In this document: positions 8,878 through 17,635 of the stretch, piece after piece | How the letters are laid out: every line of letters begins with the position of its first letter | Numbering within the stretch: position 1 is the stretch's first letter | DNA from: an uncultured OCS116 cluster bacterium | GTDB taxonomy: Bacteria; Pseudomonadota; Alphaproteobacteria; Rhizobiales; TMED25 | Length of the DNA: 64,000 nt | Reading direction: 5' to 3' | Assembly: GCA_902613795.1 (NCBI GenBank) | Contig: CACMIP010000001.1 | Span: forward strand, 168,087-232,086 | The notes under the pieces: model-generated | The model's input: only the letters and a program-made list of their open reading frames with translations | Databases searched by the model: none | Told to the model about the DNA's origin: nothing | Position numbers and translations under genes: made by a program

Positions 8878-9645
8878 ATGGCTGTTAAAAAAATAACATT
8901 CATAGCAAGTGAAACTGCACAAGCGACTGAAGCAAAAGAGAAATTAACTGGATTATATGGGAACTCTGATATAGAAGATGCAGAATTCATTGTTGCACTG
9001 GGAGGTGATGGTCAAATGCTGCAAGTGCTTCATCAGTTCATTGGATCTGGTATACCAATTTATGGGATGAACTGCGGCTCCATTGGCTTTCTTATGAATG
9101 AATTAAGCTTTGATAATCTGGATAAGAAACTGGAAAACTCTGAAATAACAGAAATTAATCCACTTAAAATGTCAGTGATTGATGTATCTGGGAAAGAGCA
9201 TAGTGAAATTGCAATAAATGAGGTTGCCTTAACTCGAACGACCTACCAGGCGGCAAAACTAAAAATTTCAATAAATGATAAGGTCCGCCTGAATGAATTA
9301 ATCTCAGATGGCTTATTAATTTCTACCCCAGCCGGCAGTACTGCTTACAATCTTTCTGCAGATGGACCAATCTTGCCTATCAATGCGAAATTGATGGCCC
9401 TAACCCCCACAAGTCCATTTAGGCCGAGGAGATGGAAGGGGGCGTTGTTGGATATTAATTCGATTGTTGAAATCGATGTTATTGATCCAGAATTCAGAAA
9501 GGTTAATGCCACCGCGGATAGTCATGAAATAATGGATGCGCATAAAATAATTGTTTCAAATGATGAAACGCTATCCTTGAAAATTATGTTTGACCCAGAT
9601 CACAATCTAGAAGAGAGAATAATTACAGAGCAGTTTTCTTCCTAA
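8878..9645 (+). CDS. nadK: NAD kinase
   Basis: A 255-residue NAD kinase that phosphorylates NAD to NADP. The diagnostic GGDG is at 42-45, the NE pair that binds the nucleotide at 114-115, and the conserved TPAGSTAY at 150-157. The length is typical of the compact alphaproteobacterial form. The ATG at 8878 gives [11 protein letters not shown] at the first beta strand. The gene stands alone on this strand and its stop overlaps the stop of thrS by 4 bp, leaving no room for a terminator. This marks the beginning of the housekeeping section of the window. Confidence 0.95.
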   Translation: MAVKKITFIASETAQATEAKEKLTGLYGNSDIEDAEFIVALGGDGQMLQVLHQFIGSGIPIYGMNCGSIGFLMNELSFDNLDKKLENSEITEINPLKMSVIDVSGKEHSEIAINEVALTRTTYQAAKLKISINDKVRLNELISDGLLISTPAGSTAYNLSADGPILPINAKLMALTPTSPFRPRRWKGALLDINSIVEIDVIDPEFRKVNATADSHEIMDAHKIIVSNDETLSLKIMFDPDHNLEERIITEQFSS

Positions 9646-11588
9646 AGGTTAAAATCTGGCGGATTTGCTCTATTTTGAATTTCAGATATTGCGTCGCTGA
9701 GCTTAACAGTCTTTTGTATATCATTGCCCAATTCTCGTATAGTAACAGTCCCATCTTCAACCTCTTTTTGACCTATAACAAATAATATTGGAATCTTAAC
9801 TGAAATATGCTCTCTAATCTTATAGCTTATTTTTTCATTACGGAGATCTGTTTCAGCCCTTAAATTACTTATAACACATCTCTCAAGTACATTATTTGCA
9901 TACTGATCACATTGAGAATTGATGGTAAGAATTACTATCTGAGTCGGTGATATCCATAGGGGTAAGCGGCCAGCATAGTGCTCAATTAGTATTCCAGTAA
10001 ATCGTTCTAGGGATCCAAATATGGCTCGGTGTAGCATTACAGGAACATGCTTCTCACCGTCACTTCCAATGTAGAATGAACCGAGCCTTCCAGGCAGATT
10101 AAAGTCGACTTGAAGCGTGCCACACTGCCAATCTCTTCCTATTGCATCGCGTAATACGTACTCTAGCTTAGGGCCATAAAAAGCCCCTTCACCAGGGTTT
10201 AGCTCAAATTTTTGGTTTGTGGACTCTACCGCTTCTGTGAGCGCCTTTTCAGCCTTATCCCAAATTTCATCCTCTCCAACCCTCTTTTCTGGTCTGTCAG
10301 AGAATTTTACGACTATGTCTTCAAAACCAAAGTCTTTGTATATTGATAAAATCAACTCATGGACTCTAATACATTCTTCTTTTATCTGCTCCTCAGTCAG
10401 AAAAATATGCCCGTCATCTTGTGTAAAATGCCGAACTCTCATCAGCCCATGCAATGCGCCTGATGGTTCATATCTATGAACTTTACCAAATTCAGCATAT
10501 TTTATTGGTAAGTCACGATAGCTCTTTAGACCATTTTTAAATATCTGTACATGGCCTGGGCAATTCATTGGTTTTAGTGCAAATATTTTTTCATCTGGAG
10601 TAGTGCTAGTAAACATATTCTCTCCAAATTTTTCCCAATGTCCTGACTTTTCCCATAATGACCTATCCAACATATCGGGTGTATTGACTTCCAGGTACCC
10701 GGCATTCATCCCCTTACGTTTCATATAATCAATTAACTCAGTGAATAACTTCCAACCCTTTTTGTGCCAAAAAACAGATCCCGGGCCCTCCTCCTGAAAA
10801 TGGAATAGGTCCATCTCTCTACCAAGTTTTCTGTGGTCTCGCTTTTCTGCTTCTTCAAGCATATTGAGGTAAGAACTTAACTGATCATTTGTGCTCCAAG
10901 CCGTGCCATAAATTCTCTGAAGCATCACATTATCAGAGTCGCCTCTCCAATATGCGCCAGCTATTTTCATAAGCTTAAACGCCTTACCAATTTGTCCCGT
11001 TGAAACCATGTGTGGGCCCCTGCAGAGATCAAACCAATTGCCCTGTGAGTATAGGTTTATATTCTCTCCCTTCGGGATATCCTTTATGAGTTCAACCTTG
11101 AATTCCTCTTTCTTTTCTTGGAAAATTTTAATGGCTTCATCACGACTAACTATTTTTTTTTCAAATTTTGTATTTTGTGAAATTATTTCATGCATCTTTT
11201 TTTCAATTTTTACAAAATCTTCTGGCTTGAATGACTCCTTACGATAAAAATCATAATAGAAACCGTTTTCGATGACTGGTCCTATAGTGACTTGGGTTTC
11301 AGGAAATAAAATTTGAACCGCTTCCGCCAATACATGGGCGCAGTCATGCCGAATAAGATCAAGTGCTTCTGGATGCTCCCTTGTTACAAACTCAATATCG
11401 GAATTATTTGGAAGACTGTCTGTTAGATCTTTGATTTCACCATTTACTTTTACAGCAACTGTTTTTTTTAATAGTGATGGGGATATTGATTTCGCAAGTT
11501 CGGTCCCATTGATTTTATCTTGAAATTCCTTGCTGGAACCATCTAGCAGTTTATATATGTACATATCTAACTCAATCTCTGTTAACAA
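9642..11588 (-). CDS. thrS: Threonyl-tRNA synthetase
   Basis: The 648-residue product has full ThrRS architecture. There is an N-terminal TGS domain (about 1-65), then the second editing domain with its zinc-like H81-xxx-H85 motif. The class II catalytic core carries the zinc ligand Cys in MNCPGH, motif 2 in [10 protein letters not shown] and RHFTQDDGH, and motif 3 around GSLERF, and an anticodon-binding domain starts near WISPTQ. It charges tRNA-Thr. Length is normal for bacterial ThrRS (about 640). It is likely transcribed ahead of yidD and the Fe-S scaffold or separately; those lie upstream on the same strand, with a 43-bp gap before yidD ends. Confidence 0.98.
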   Translation of the reverse strand: MLTEIELDMYIYKLLDGSSKEFQDKINGTELAKSISPSLLKKTVAVKVNGEIKDLTDSLPNNSDIEFVTREHPEALDLIRHDCAHVLAEAVQILFPETQVTIGPVIENGFYYDFYRKESFKPEDFVKIEKKMHEIISQNTKFEKKIVSRDEAIKIFQEKKEEFKVELIKDIPKGENINLYSQGNWFDLCRGPHMVSTGQIGKAFKLMKIAGAYWRGDSDNVMLQRIYGTAWSTNDQLSSYLNMLEEAEKRDHRKLGREMDLFHFQEEGPGSVFWHKKGWKLFTELIDYMKRKGMNAGYLEVNTPDMLDRSLWEKSGHWEKFGENMFTSTTPDEKIFALKPMNCPGHVQIFKNGLKSYRDLPIKYAEFGKVHRYEPSGALHGLMRVRHFTQDDGHIFLTEEQIKEECIRVHELILSIYKDFGFEDIVVKFSDRPEKRVGEDEIWDKAEKALTEAVESTNQKFELNPGEGAFYGPKLEYVLRDAIGRDWQCGTLQVDFNLPGRLGSFYIGSDGEKHVPVMLHRAIFGSLERFTGILIEHYAGRLPLWISPTQIVILTINSQCDQYANNVLERCVISNLRAETDLRNEKISYKIREHISVKIPILFVIGQKEVEDGTVTIRELGNDIQKTVKLSDAISEIQNRANPPDFNL

Positions 11589-11631
11589 ATCAGGTAAGTA
11601 CCCATAGTATTAATGATTATCGCGCACATAA

Positions 11632-11919
11632 TCAATTATTTTTTTTTATTTTATAGCTCCATGGCTTATACCAAACACAACTTTTTGGTAATTTGTTTGG
11701 GACAGGGTCATAGCCATGCCCTGAGAGTGGATGACATCTTAAAAATCTATATAAAAATAACCAGCCACCAGCCCATATACCAAATTTCTTAATTGCCTCA
11801 AGTGCATAATTAGAACAAGAAGGCAGATATCTACATCTGTTTCCTAAAAAATAAGATAGGGTGTATTGATATATTTTTATCAATAAAATGAATGGTAAAT
11901 TGATTACGGTTTTTAACAT
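11632..11919 (-). CDS. yidD: Membrane protein insertion efficiency factor YidD
   Basis: A 95-residue small protein with the YidD signature. An N-terminal amphipathic hydrophobic helix precedes YLPSCSNYALEAI, and RFLRCHPLSGHGYDPVP follows. YidD assists YidC-dependent insertion of membrane proteins and sits at the inner face of the membrane. Unlike the common rnpA-yidD-yidC arrangement, here it lies between thrS and a Fe-S scaffold gene. Only 12 bases separate it from the scaffold gene upstream, so they are probably co-transcribed. The size matches the family (70-100 residues). Confidence 0.95.
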   Translation of the reverse strand: MLKTVINLPFILLIKIYQYTLSYFLGNRCRYLPSCSNYALEAIKKFGIWAGGWLFLYRFLRCHPLSGHGYDPVPNKLPKSCVWYKPWSYKIKKNN

Positions 11920-11931
11920 AAATGATTTTGA

Positions 11932-12351
11932 CTAATTGCTTTGAATGGCCTCATTTACAGCCTCAAAAGTCAGCAAGGTTGACGAATGTCGCGATTTGTA
12001 ATCTTTTACTGGTTCTAAATAACCAAGATCTGCCCACTTACCTTCTGGAACTGGGCCGTTTTCTTTCAACATTTTTTTCATTTGCTCTGATATATTTAGC
12101 AACTCATCCACAGTTGATCCAATTATGTTCTTTGCCATAATTGATGACGATGCTTGCCCTAATGCACACGCCTTAACTTCATGCGCAAAATCTGTTACAA
12201 TATTGTCTGACAGAACAACATCTACAGTAACCTTGGAGCCGCAAAGCCTACTTACTTTGGTTGCTGTTTTACTCGGATTTTTTAGTCGGCCAATATGTGA
12301 AATATTTGCGGCCAATTCAATTATTTTATTATTATAAACGTCGTCTAACAT
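11932..12351 (-). CDS. IscU/NifU-like iron-sulfur cluster scaffold protein
   Basis: A 139-residue U-type scaffold. Two of the three cluster-ligand cysteines are visible, C37 in RLCGSK and C62 in KACALGQAS. At the place of the third, the RHxC segment of IscU, the sequence is R121-H-S-S. Alphaproteobacterial members of this branch commonly carry Ser or Ala here, so the loss is probably lineage-wide rather than damage. The role is Fe-S cluster assembly or transfer. It lies directly upstream of yidD and is divergent from folE. No cysteine desulfurase is nearby. Whether it builds clusters by itself is uncertain given the missing ligand. Confidence 0.88.
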   Translation of the reverse strand: MLDDVYNNKIIELAANISHIGRLKNPSKTATKVSRLCGSKVTVDVVLSDNIVTDFAHEVKACALGQASSSIMAKNIIGSTVDELLNISEQMKKMLKENGPVPEGKWADLGYLEPVKDYKSRHSSTLLTFEAVNEAIQSN

Positions 12352-12491
12352 TGCATATTTTATTACTAGCTAAGAATGAAATAATTGTATTATAAATATA
12401 TCATACTTATATTGATAAATAATAGATTTTAACATATATTCAACTTTTATTAGTTAAGAATTAACACCAAACTAACCTGGAGCAACCTATA

Positions 12492-13100
12492 ATGGATAAA
12501 AATTCAAAAATTACAAGTTTATCGAGGGCCCCCTCCATACCCTCCAGAGAAGAAGCTGAAGATGCTGTAAGGACTATACTCGCTTGGATCGGTGAAGATC
12601 CAGGGAGAGAGGGCCTGCTCGAAACACCGCGTAGATTCATCGATGCATACAAGGAGTTTTTCAAAGGTTATAACGAAGATGGTGTTGACGTTTTATCCAA
12701 AACCTTCAGCGAAGTTGGTGGTTATGATGACCTCGTACTCCTTAAGGATATTCAGTTTAACTCATTTTGTGAACACCACATGATACCATTTATTGGTAAA
12801 GCTCACGTTGCATATTTACCATCAAATCGTGTCGTTGGAATTTCAAAAATTGCAAGACTTGTTGATATATACGCGCAGCGTCTTCAAACACAAGAAACAA
12901 TGACAGCTGAAATTGCAAACGCTCTCAGCCAGTCTCTTAATCCAAGGGGCGTTGCAATAATTCTAGATGCAGAGCATATGTGTATGTCTCTTAGGGGCGT
13001 AAAGAAAGATCAAGTATCAACGATAACAACACGGTTTACAGGGGAATTTGAGACAAATGAGGCGCTCAGGGATCGCTTCATGAAACTAACAAATAACTAG
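12492..13100 (+). CDS. folE: GTP cyclohydrolase I
   Basis: A 202-residue GTP cyclohydrolase I, the first step from GTP to 7,8-dihydroneopterin triphosphate for folate (and queuosine-type) synthesis. The zinc ligands are C93, H96 (FCEHHMIPF) and C164 (HMCMSLRG), with the same +3/+68 spacing as the E. coli enzyme. A short disordered N-terminal extension of about 20 residues precedes the first helix. hisI begins 4 bp after its stop, so folE-hisI form a two-gene operon. The divergent Fe-S scaffold gene shares the 140-bp AT-rich upstream region. Confidence 0.97.
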   Translation: MDKNSKITSLSRAPSIPSREEAEDAVRTILAWIGEDPGREGLLETPRRFIDAYKEFFKGYNEDGVDVLSKTFSEVGGYDDLVLLKDIQFNSFCEHHMIPFIGKAHVAYLPSNRVVGISKIARLVDIYAQRLQTQETMTAEIANALSQSLNPRGVAIILDAEHMCMSLRGVKKDQVSTITTRFTGEFETNEALRDRFMKLTNN

Positions 13101-13104
13101 CTAA

Positions 13105-13587
13105 ATGAAAGACATGGTAGATATTCCACTCGCACAGAGAGAGAGTGTCTTTGAGGTTGAAGAAGGTACAGCTCTTGCGCCAAAATTCGATGAAAATGGA
13201 CTTATTCCAGTCGTAACAACCGATAGTAAATCAGGTGAGGTTCTTATGCATGGCTACATGAATAAAGAAGCACTTCTACTGACTATACAAAATAAAGAAG
13301 CATACTACTGGAGTCGATCGCGCAAATCGATATGGCATAAAGGTAAAACCTCAGGGCTAACTCAGAAAGTTAGCAGTATACGCATTGATGATGATCAAGA
13401 CTCAATCTGGCTAATTGTTGATGTTGAGGGAGTCGGAGCAAGCTGCCACGTTGGATATAGATCCTGCTTCTATCGCTCTATCAGTTTTGAAAGTACAAAT
13501 AAAGTAGTACTCAAATTTGAAGAGGAAGAGAAACTATTTGATCCAGAGGTTGTCTATAAGGGGCATGAAAACCCGACTAAACTATAG
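13105..13587 (+). CDS. hisI: Phosphoribosyl-AMP cyclohydrolase
   Basis: A 160-residue single-domain HisI that opens the adenine ring of PR-AMP in histidine synthesis, with no fused HisE domain. Visible are MHGYMNKEAL (about 48-57), YWSRSRKSIWHKG and the zinc-site cysteines C114 and C121 in ASCHVGYRSCFYR. In well-studied HisI proteins the third zinc Cys lies in a DCDxD motif. Here the corresponding motif reads D96-D-D-Q-D, so that Cys is an Asp. The protein has about 20 extra N-terminal residues. Its stop codon overlaps the convergent DUF3126 gene by 6 bp. It is co-transcribed with folE; other his genes are not in the window. Confidence 0.93.
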   Translation: MKDMVDIPLAQRESVFEVEEGTALAPKFDENGLIPVVTTDSKSGEVLMHGYMNKEALLLTIQNKEAYYWSRSRKSIWHKGKTSGLTQKVSSIRIDDDQDSIWLIVDVEGVGASCHVGYRSCFYRSISFESTNKVVLKFEEEEKLFDPEVVYKGHENPTKL

Positions 13588-13788
13588 ATCAATATCTAAA
13601 ATAGCCATGTTGAAAGAATAAGAGATTTCGCCTTCATCATCATCTCTAAAGATAACACCCATAAACTCGTCACCGACATATACCTCCATTGAGTCATTTT
13701 TCTTCGGACGCTCGACAACACGGATAACATCGGACTTAAATTTATCCCTGAGATAGTCCTGTAGCATTTCACTCTCTTTTCTTTGCAT
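13582..13788 (-). CDS. DUF3126 family protein
   Basis: A 68-residue protein resembling the DUF3126 family, which is found in Alphaproteobacteria and has no known function. It has a short N-terminal helix (LQDYLRDKFKSD), a basic strand (VIRVVERPKK) and two beta strands (EVYVGDEFMGVIFRDD). It is small, acidic at the C-terminus, soluble and without a signal peptide. The start lies 12 bp beyond the end of cysE, on the same strand, so a cysE-DUF3126 operon is likely. The gene overlaps hisI tail to tail by 6 bp. Linkage to cysE in related genomes would be the main hint at function. Confidence 0.8.
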   Translation of the reverse strand: MQRKESEMLQDYLRDKFKSDVIRVVERPKKNDSMEVYVGDEFMGVIFRDDDEGEISYSFNMAILDIDL

Positions 13789-13800
13789 GAAGAACTCTAT

Positions 13801-14631
13801 TTATTTTTCAGTCGATGGTAGTAAGTGGTCCATATGCTGCGATGGATATTCTTTATCATTTCCACCAATAACCCTAGCAGGCACCCCCGCTACCGTTACC
13901 CCATCTGGAACGTCATTAAGTACAACACTACCAGCAGCAACCCTTGCCGAAACCCCGATTTTAATATTACCAAGAATCTTTGCCCCTGCACCGATCAATA
14001 CGCCACTTTTAACTTTTGGATGCCTGTCACCAGATTTCTTTCCCGTACCACCTAGGGTCACATCGTGAAGCATAGATACGTTATCATCAATAACTGCTGT
14101 CTCCCCAATTACAATACCTGTTGCATGATCAATAAATATCCCTTTTCCAAATTTAGCAGCTGGATGAATATCAACAGAATACACTCTTGAGGATAAGCTT
14201 TGCAAATAATAAGCAAATTCACTCCTGCCGTTAACCCAAAGCCAGTTTGCCAACCTATGAACTTGTAATGCTTGAAATCCTTTAAAATACAGGATTGGCT
14301 CTATATATCGGTGACACGCAGGGTCTCGATCATATACAGCGGATATGTCCGCCCTTATCGTTTGCTGGATTTGTTTATCGGTTGAATAAAACTCATCAAA
14401 TAAATCTTCAATGATTCGATACTCAACATGGATTGTTTCTATATGTTTTGATAAATTTACAGATAAAACCTTCTCCAACGTCTTTTGAGAAAGTACTTGT
14501 GAATACATGTAGCCAGATATTTGTCGATCTTGCGAGGATGCCTCTTTTGCCTCCTCCCTAATTTTGTCCCATATTGGGTCGATACCCTCAAGTTTTCGTG
14601 ATTTCAAATTAGCGTTATTATTCTGAGGCAT
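13801..14631 (-). CDS. cysE: Serine O-acetyltransferase
   Basis: A 276-residue serine acetyltransferase, making O-acetylserine for cysteine synthesis. The N-terminal helical SAT domain spans about 1-150. The left-handed beta-helix of hexapeptide repeats follows, with DIHPAAKFGKGIFIDHATG, ETAVIDDN, HDVTLGGTGK and SGVLIGAGAKILGN visible. The chain closes with the family's VAAGSVVLNDVP and VAGVPARVIG motifs. The catalytic His is in the IDHATG segment. The C-terminus is short but includes an Ile-free tail, so complex formation with CysK cannot be judged. It is transcribed toward DUF3126. Confidence 0.95.
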   Translation of the reverse strand: MPQNNNANLKSRKLEGIDPIWDKIREEAKEASSQDRQISGYMYSQVLSQKTLEKVLSVNLSKHIETIHVEYRIIEDLFDEFYSTDKQIQQTIRADISAVYDRDPACHRYIEPILYFKGFQALQVHRLANWLWVNGRSEFAYYLQSLSSRVYSVDIHPAAKFGKGIFIDHATGIVIGETAVIDDNVSMLHDVTLGGTGKKSGDRHPKVKSGVLIGAGAKILGNIKIGVSARVAAGSVVLNDVPDGVTVAGVPARVIGGNDKEYPSQHMDHLLPSTEK

Positions 14632-14796
14632 TTAATATCTCACTTCGTTGAGTTACATTATTGCAAAATTATTATGTATATTTTATTATTTTAATTTAAA
14701 TATATAGTTAATTGTATATTTAATCAAATTAGTTCAATCTAAATTTATTTATATATTTTTATTTGTTAAGTAAATATATTATTACAGGAGATAGTC

Positions 14797-15033
14797 ATGG
14801 CAGACATACAAATACCTCATTACCAAAATACTGAAGGATACTCTGTGATTGAGATCCCTGTGAAGAAATTTAAATGCATTGGAGCAAATCCTCCACATGA
14901 CCACCCACATATATACCTTGATATGGGTAAGAAAGACAGCATAGTATGCCCATACTGCTCAACACTTTACCAATACAATAGTAAGTTGGATAAGGACGCG
15001 ACAATTCCACCAAATTGCTTGGTTCGGAATTAA
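14797..15033 (+). CDS. Zinc-finger (CHCC) protein, NDUFS6-like
   Basis: A 78-residue protein with the zf-CHCC motif: Cys in FKCIGANPP, a DHPHIYLDMG segment supplying His, and the CPYC pair. This is the bacterial relative of mitochondrial complex I accessory subunit NDUFS6, found in Alphaproteobacteria, where it is thought to associate with NADH:ubiquinone oxidoreductase. A strong AGGAGA ribosome binding site precedes the ATG by six bases. The upstream 165 bp is very AT-rich and contains no gene. A flavin monooxygenase gene follows after 12 bp and is probably co-transcribed. Confidence 0.9.
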   Translation: MADIQIPHYQNTEGYSVIEIPVKKFKCIGANPPHDHPHIYLDMGKKDSIVCPYCSTLYQYNSKLDKDATIPPNCLVRN

Positions 15034-15045
15034 TGAAGTAAAGAA

Positions 15046-16161
15046 ATGTATAGTATTATTGGTTCTGGAATTGCCGGATTGGCATGTAGTTATGTACTAT
15101 CAAATTTTGATATTAAAAACGAGATATTCGAAAGTGGTGATCAGAAGATCGCTAACCAATATGGTATTCAGTTATCGCCAAATGCAAGCAATGTGCTACA
15201 AAAAATGGGCGTATTGAAAAAATTAGAGTCTCACATAAAGGTCATCAATAATATTGAAATATACTCAATAGAGAAATTAAAAAAACTGACCACTCTGCCA
15301 GTAAAAAAATTTATCAATAAAAATAATCTAACCAATTACTATACAGCAAGCCGAGATATTCTTCACAAGGAGCTTTTATCCAATGTAATTGCATCGAAGA
15401 CAAAGATTAACTACGACTCAAAAATAAAAAAAGTTGAAGATCTGGGTGATAAAATACAGATAATAAAAGAAAATAAGACAATTACCAGCAGTAAAAAATT
15501 AATAATAGCAAATGGAAATTCGTCAAGCCCAATATTCGATAGAATTTCATGTAGTCCCATAGCAAATCATTTTATGACATACCGCTCTGCAGTAAAGGTT
15601 CATGAATTACCAATCAAGATATCAGCTGATACGATATATCTATTTTTTGGCAAAGGAATGCATATTGTAATGTACCCATATTTCGAGGATCTAATCAATA
15701 TTGTCATGATAACAAAAAATAACAAAGATTGGGTAATCCAAAAAAATAAGCAAAATATAGAGAAAGGCGTCTATTCTTTCTTGAGTGAGCAAGACTGGCA
15801 TTCGTGGAACCTTTATGACTCTAAAATTACATTAAATTTGGATGCCTCCCGACCAATCTTTGCTATTGGTGACGCAGCGCATTCAATTAAGCCACATCTT
15901 GCTCAAGGCGCATCGATGGCTCTTGAGGATGCCTTTACCTTAGGCAAATCAATTGGCGAAAATAATAGTGTTGAGTCTGTTCATTATATAATGAGTGCAA
16001 GGAAAAAAAGAATTGATAAAGTAATAAGAAATTCAGGTATCAACCGTGAAATTTTTCATGCGCCACCTATTATTTCCTTCTTCAGGGATTTTTTCTTAGA
16101 AAAAACAAATGGTCTAAGCCAGTTAGATAATTTGAAATGGCTTTATAATTATAAAGTATAA
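15046..16161 (+). CDS. FAD-dependent monooxygenase (aromatic-ring hydroxylase type)
   Basis: A 371-residue flavoprotein monooxygenase of the UbiH/salicylate-hydroxylase superfamily. The FAD-binding GSGIAGL is at the extreme N-terminus and the second FAD motif is FAIGDAAHSIKPHLAQGA about 70 percent along. These enzymes hydroxylate aromatic rings using NAD(P)H and O2. It is lysine- and asparagine-rich, reflecting the low G+C. Its place behind the NDUFS6-like gene could point to ubiquinone biosynthesis, but specificity cannot be assigned. It is followed by the opposite-strand tRNA-Leu only 3 bp after its stop. Confidence 0.85.
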   Translation: MYSIIGSGIAGLACSYVLSNFDIKNEIFESGDQKIANQYGIQLSPNASNVLQKMGVLKKLESHIKVINNIEIYSIEKLKKLTTLPVKKFINKNNLTNYYTASRDILHKELLSNVIASKTKINYDSKIKKVEDLGDKIQIIKENKTITSSKKLIIANGNSSSPIFDRISCSPIANHFMTYRSAVKVHELPIKISADTIYLFFGKGMHIVMYPYFEDLINIVMITKNNKDWVIQKNKQNIEKGVYSFLSEQDWHSWNLYDSKITLNLDASRPIFAIGDAAHSIKPHLAQGASMALEDAFTLGKSIGENNSVESVHYIMSARKKRIDKVIRNSGINREIFHAPPIISFFRDFFLEKTNGLSQLDNLKWLYNYKV

Positions 16162-16164
16162 AAA

Positions 16165-16251
16165 TGGTGCGGACGGCCGGACTCGAACCGGCACGGAGTA
16201 ACCTCCGAGAGATTTTAAGTCTCTTGTGTCTACCTATTCCACCACGTCCGC
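16165..16251 (-). tRNA. tRNA-Leu (anticodon UAA)
   Basis: Read on the minus strand, the 87-nt element folds into a class II tRNA. The acceptor arm is GCGGACG pairing CGTCCGC, a D arm follows, and an AGAGA-CTTAAAA-TCTCT anticodon arm places the anticodon TAA at 16215-16217. There is a long variable arm (CGGAGG..CTCCG) typical of leucine tRNA, a T arm with GGTTCGAGTCC, and an encoded CCA end at 16165-16167. It decodes UUA, an important codon in this AT-rich genome, and UUG by wobble. It lies between two protein genes with no other tRNA nearby. Confidence 0.97.
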
Positions 16252-16270
16252 TCATAAATTAAATACATCA

Positions 16271-16777
16271 TCAGACACCACCTGGATTTATGGGTGGTGA
16301 AAATTGTAGCTCAGTATCCCATGGAAAATAAATCCATGTATCTTGACTGACCTCCGTGACAAATGTATCAACATTAGACAAACCCTCCGGCTTTGCATAA
16401 ACAGTTGCGATATGCGCTCCCGGTATCATATCTTTTACAACCGCCATTGTTGACCCAGTATCAACTAGGTCATCAATGCATAATATTGTATCTAGCTTAA
16501 ATTTCGGATCCGATAGTAAATTATCGCTAATTCTTTTCAATACCTCAATATCACCCTTTTTATGTTCTGGATTATAAGATGTTACGCATATTGTCTCTAT
16601 TATTCTTACATTTAGTTCTCTTGCGACTATTGCCGATGGCACAAGCCCTCCCCGAGTAACCGCAATTATAGCTGACCAGTCGGCTTTATCTGCAAGTCGC
16701 CAAGCAAGGGCTTTGGAGTCCCGATGGAATTGATCCCAAGATACAGGAAATAACTTTGAACTTATGTTATTATCCAT
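16271..16777 (-). CDS. gpt: Xanthine-guanine phosphoribosyltransferase
   Basis: A type I phosphoribosyltransferase of about 168 residues with the PRPP-binding loop ILCIDDLVDTGSTM and the Gpt-like VTRGGLVPSAIVAREL segment. It salvages xanthine/guanine/hypoxanthine to nucleotides. An in-frame Met at 16795 would overlap the upstream gene by 17 bp. The Met at 16775-16777 gives MDNNISSKLF and leaves 1 bp to the cinA-like stop, so it is preferred. The internal arrangement and size fit Gpt (about 152 residues in E. coli) with a slightly longer N-terminus. It is probably co-transcribed with the CinA-type gene. Confidence 0.9.
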   Translation of the reverse strand: MDNNISSKLFPVSWDQFHRDSKALAWRLADKADWSAIIAVTRGGLVPSAIVARELNVRIIETICVTSYNPEHKKGDIEVLKRISDNLLSDPKFKLDTILCIDDLVDTGSTMAVVKDMIPGAHIATVYAKPEGLSNVDTFVTEVSQDTWIYFPWDTELQFSPPINPGGV

Positions 16778-16778
16778 C

Positions 16779-17525
16779 CTACTCAAATTCTCCAACTGCT
16801 ACATTTCCAATCGCCGATAAACTGCTTTCTATTATACTGGCTATATTTTTCAGTTCATTAAGATTCTTAGCTCTACACACAATATTCGCTCCATACCCAT
16901 CATCAGTATAGTACGGGTATGATCCAATCATGATATTTGGATTATTTTTTTGAATCTCCCTGAGTATATCTGCGATATCACCTTCCTTGATATTTGTAGA
17001 TATATTGCAAGTAAATAACTTCTGACCTTTGTCAATTCTTGTTATGACAACATCCAGCATAGCCTGCATTACAGCAGGGACCCCAGCCATTACAAATACA
17101 TTATCAATTTGAAAACCGGGTGCCTTTGATACATTATTCTCAATCAATCTTGCGCCGTGCGGTATTCGAGCCATTCTTCGTCTTGACTCATTGAGATCTT
17201 CAAGAGGTATCCTCTCAAGCAGCATGTTAATAGCATCCTCATTTTCGGATATCTCAACCCCAAATGCTTTGGCAACACAATCCGCAGTTATATCATCGTG
17301 GGTCGGGCCTATACCTCCTGTAGTCATTACATAAGTATAGTCTTTTCTTAGCTCATTTAATGCGCCAATAATTTTACTTTCCTCGTCGGGTACAATCCTT
17401 ACCTCTTTGCAATAAACACCTATATTTGAGAAGCATTCTGCAATGTAACCAATATTTTTATCCTTGGTTCTTCCTGATAAGATCTCATCGCCGATCACCA
17501 AAATTGCTGCTGTTATATCTTTCAT
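16779..17525 (-). CDS. CinA-type molybdopterin-binding domain protein
   Basis: A 248-residue protein with the MoCF-biosynthesis/CinA N-terminal domain: AAILVIGDEILSGRTKDKN at the start, then TTGGIGPTHDD and ERRIPLED-like helices. It lacks the C-terminal nicotinamide-nucleotide amidase domain of full CinA (about 400 residues), so only the domain often annotated as competence/damage-inducible protein A is present. In bacteria this domain has been tied to ADP-ribose or NMN metabolism, and its relatives bind molybdopterin. Its own substrate is open. It lies upstream of gpt, with overlapping or abutting reading frames. Confidence 0.85.
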   Translation of the reverse strand: MKDITAAILVIGDEILSGRTKDKNIGYIAECFSNIGVYCKEVRIVPDEESKIIGALNELRKDYTYVMTTGGIGPTHDDITADCVAKAFGVEISENEDAINMLLERIPLEDLNESRRRMARIPHGARLIENNVSKAPGFQIDNVFVMAGVPAVMQAMLDVVITRIDKGQKLFTCNISTNIKEGDIADILREIQKNNPNIMIGSYPYYTDDGYGANIVCRAKNLNELKNIASIIESSLSAIGNVAVGEFE

Positions 17526-17635
17526 TTCAATTCCATGTTGGTGAAAATAATTATTACATTGTTTATATATTATATTGAGTATAATAAAAATATTTTTTAG
17601 TATAGAAAATTACAGAAACCTGAGAAAAAAAATTA

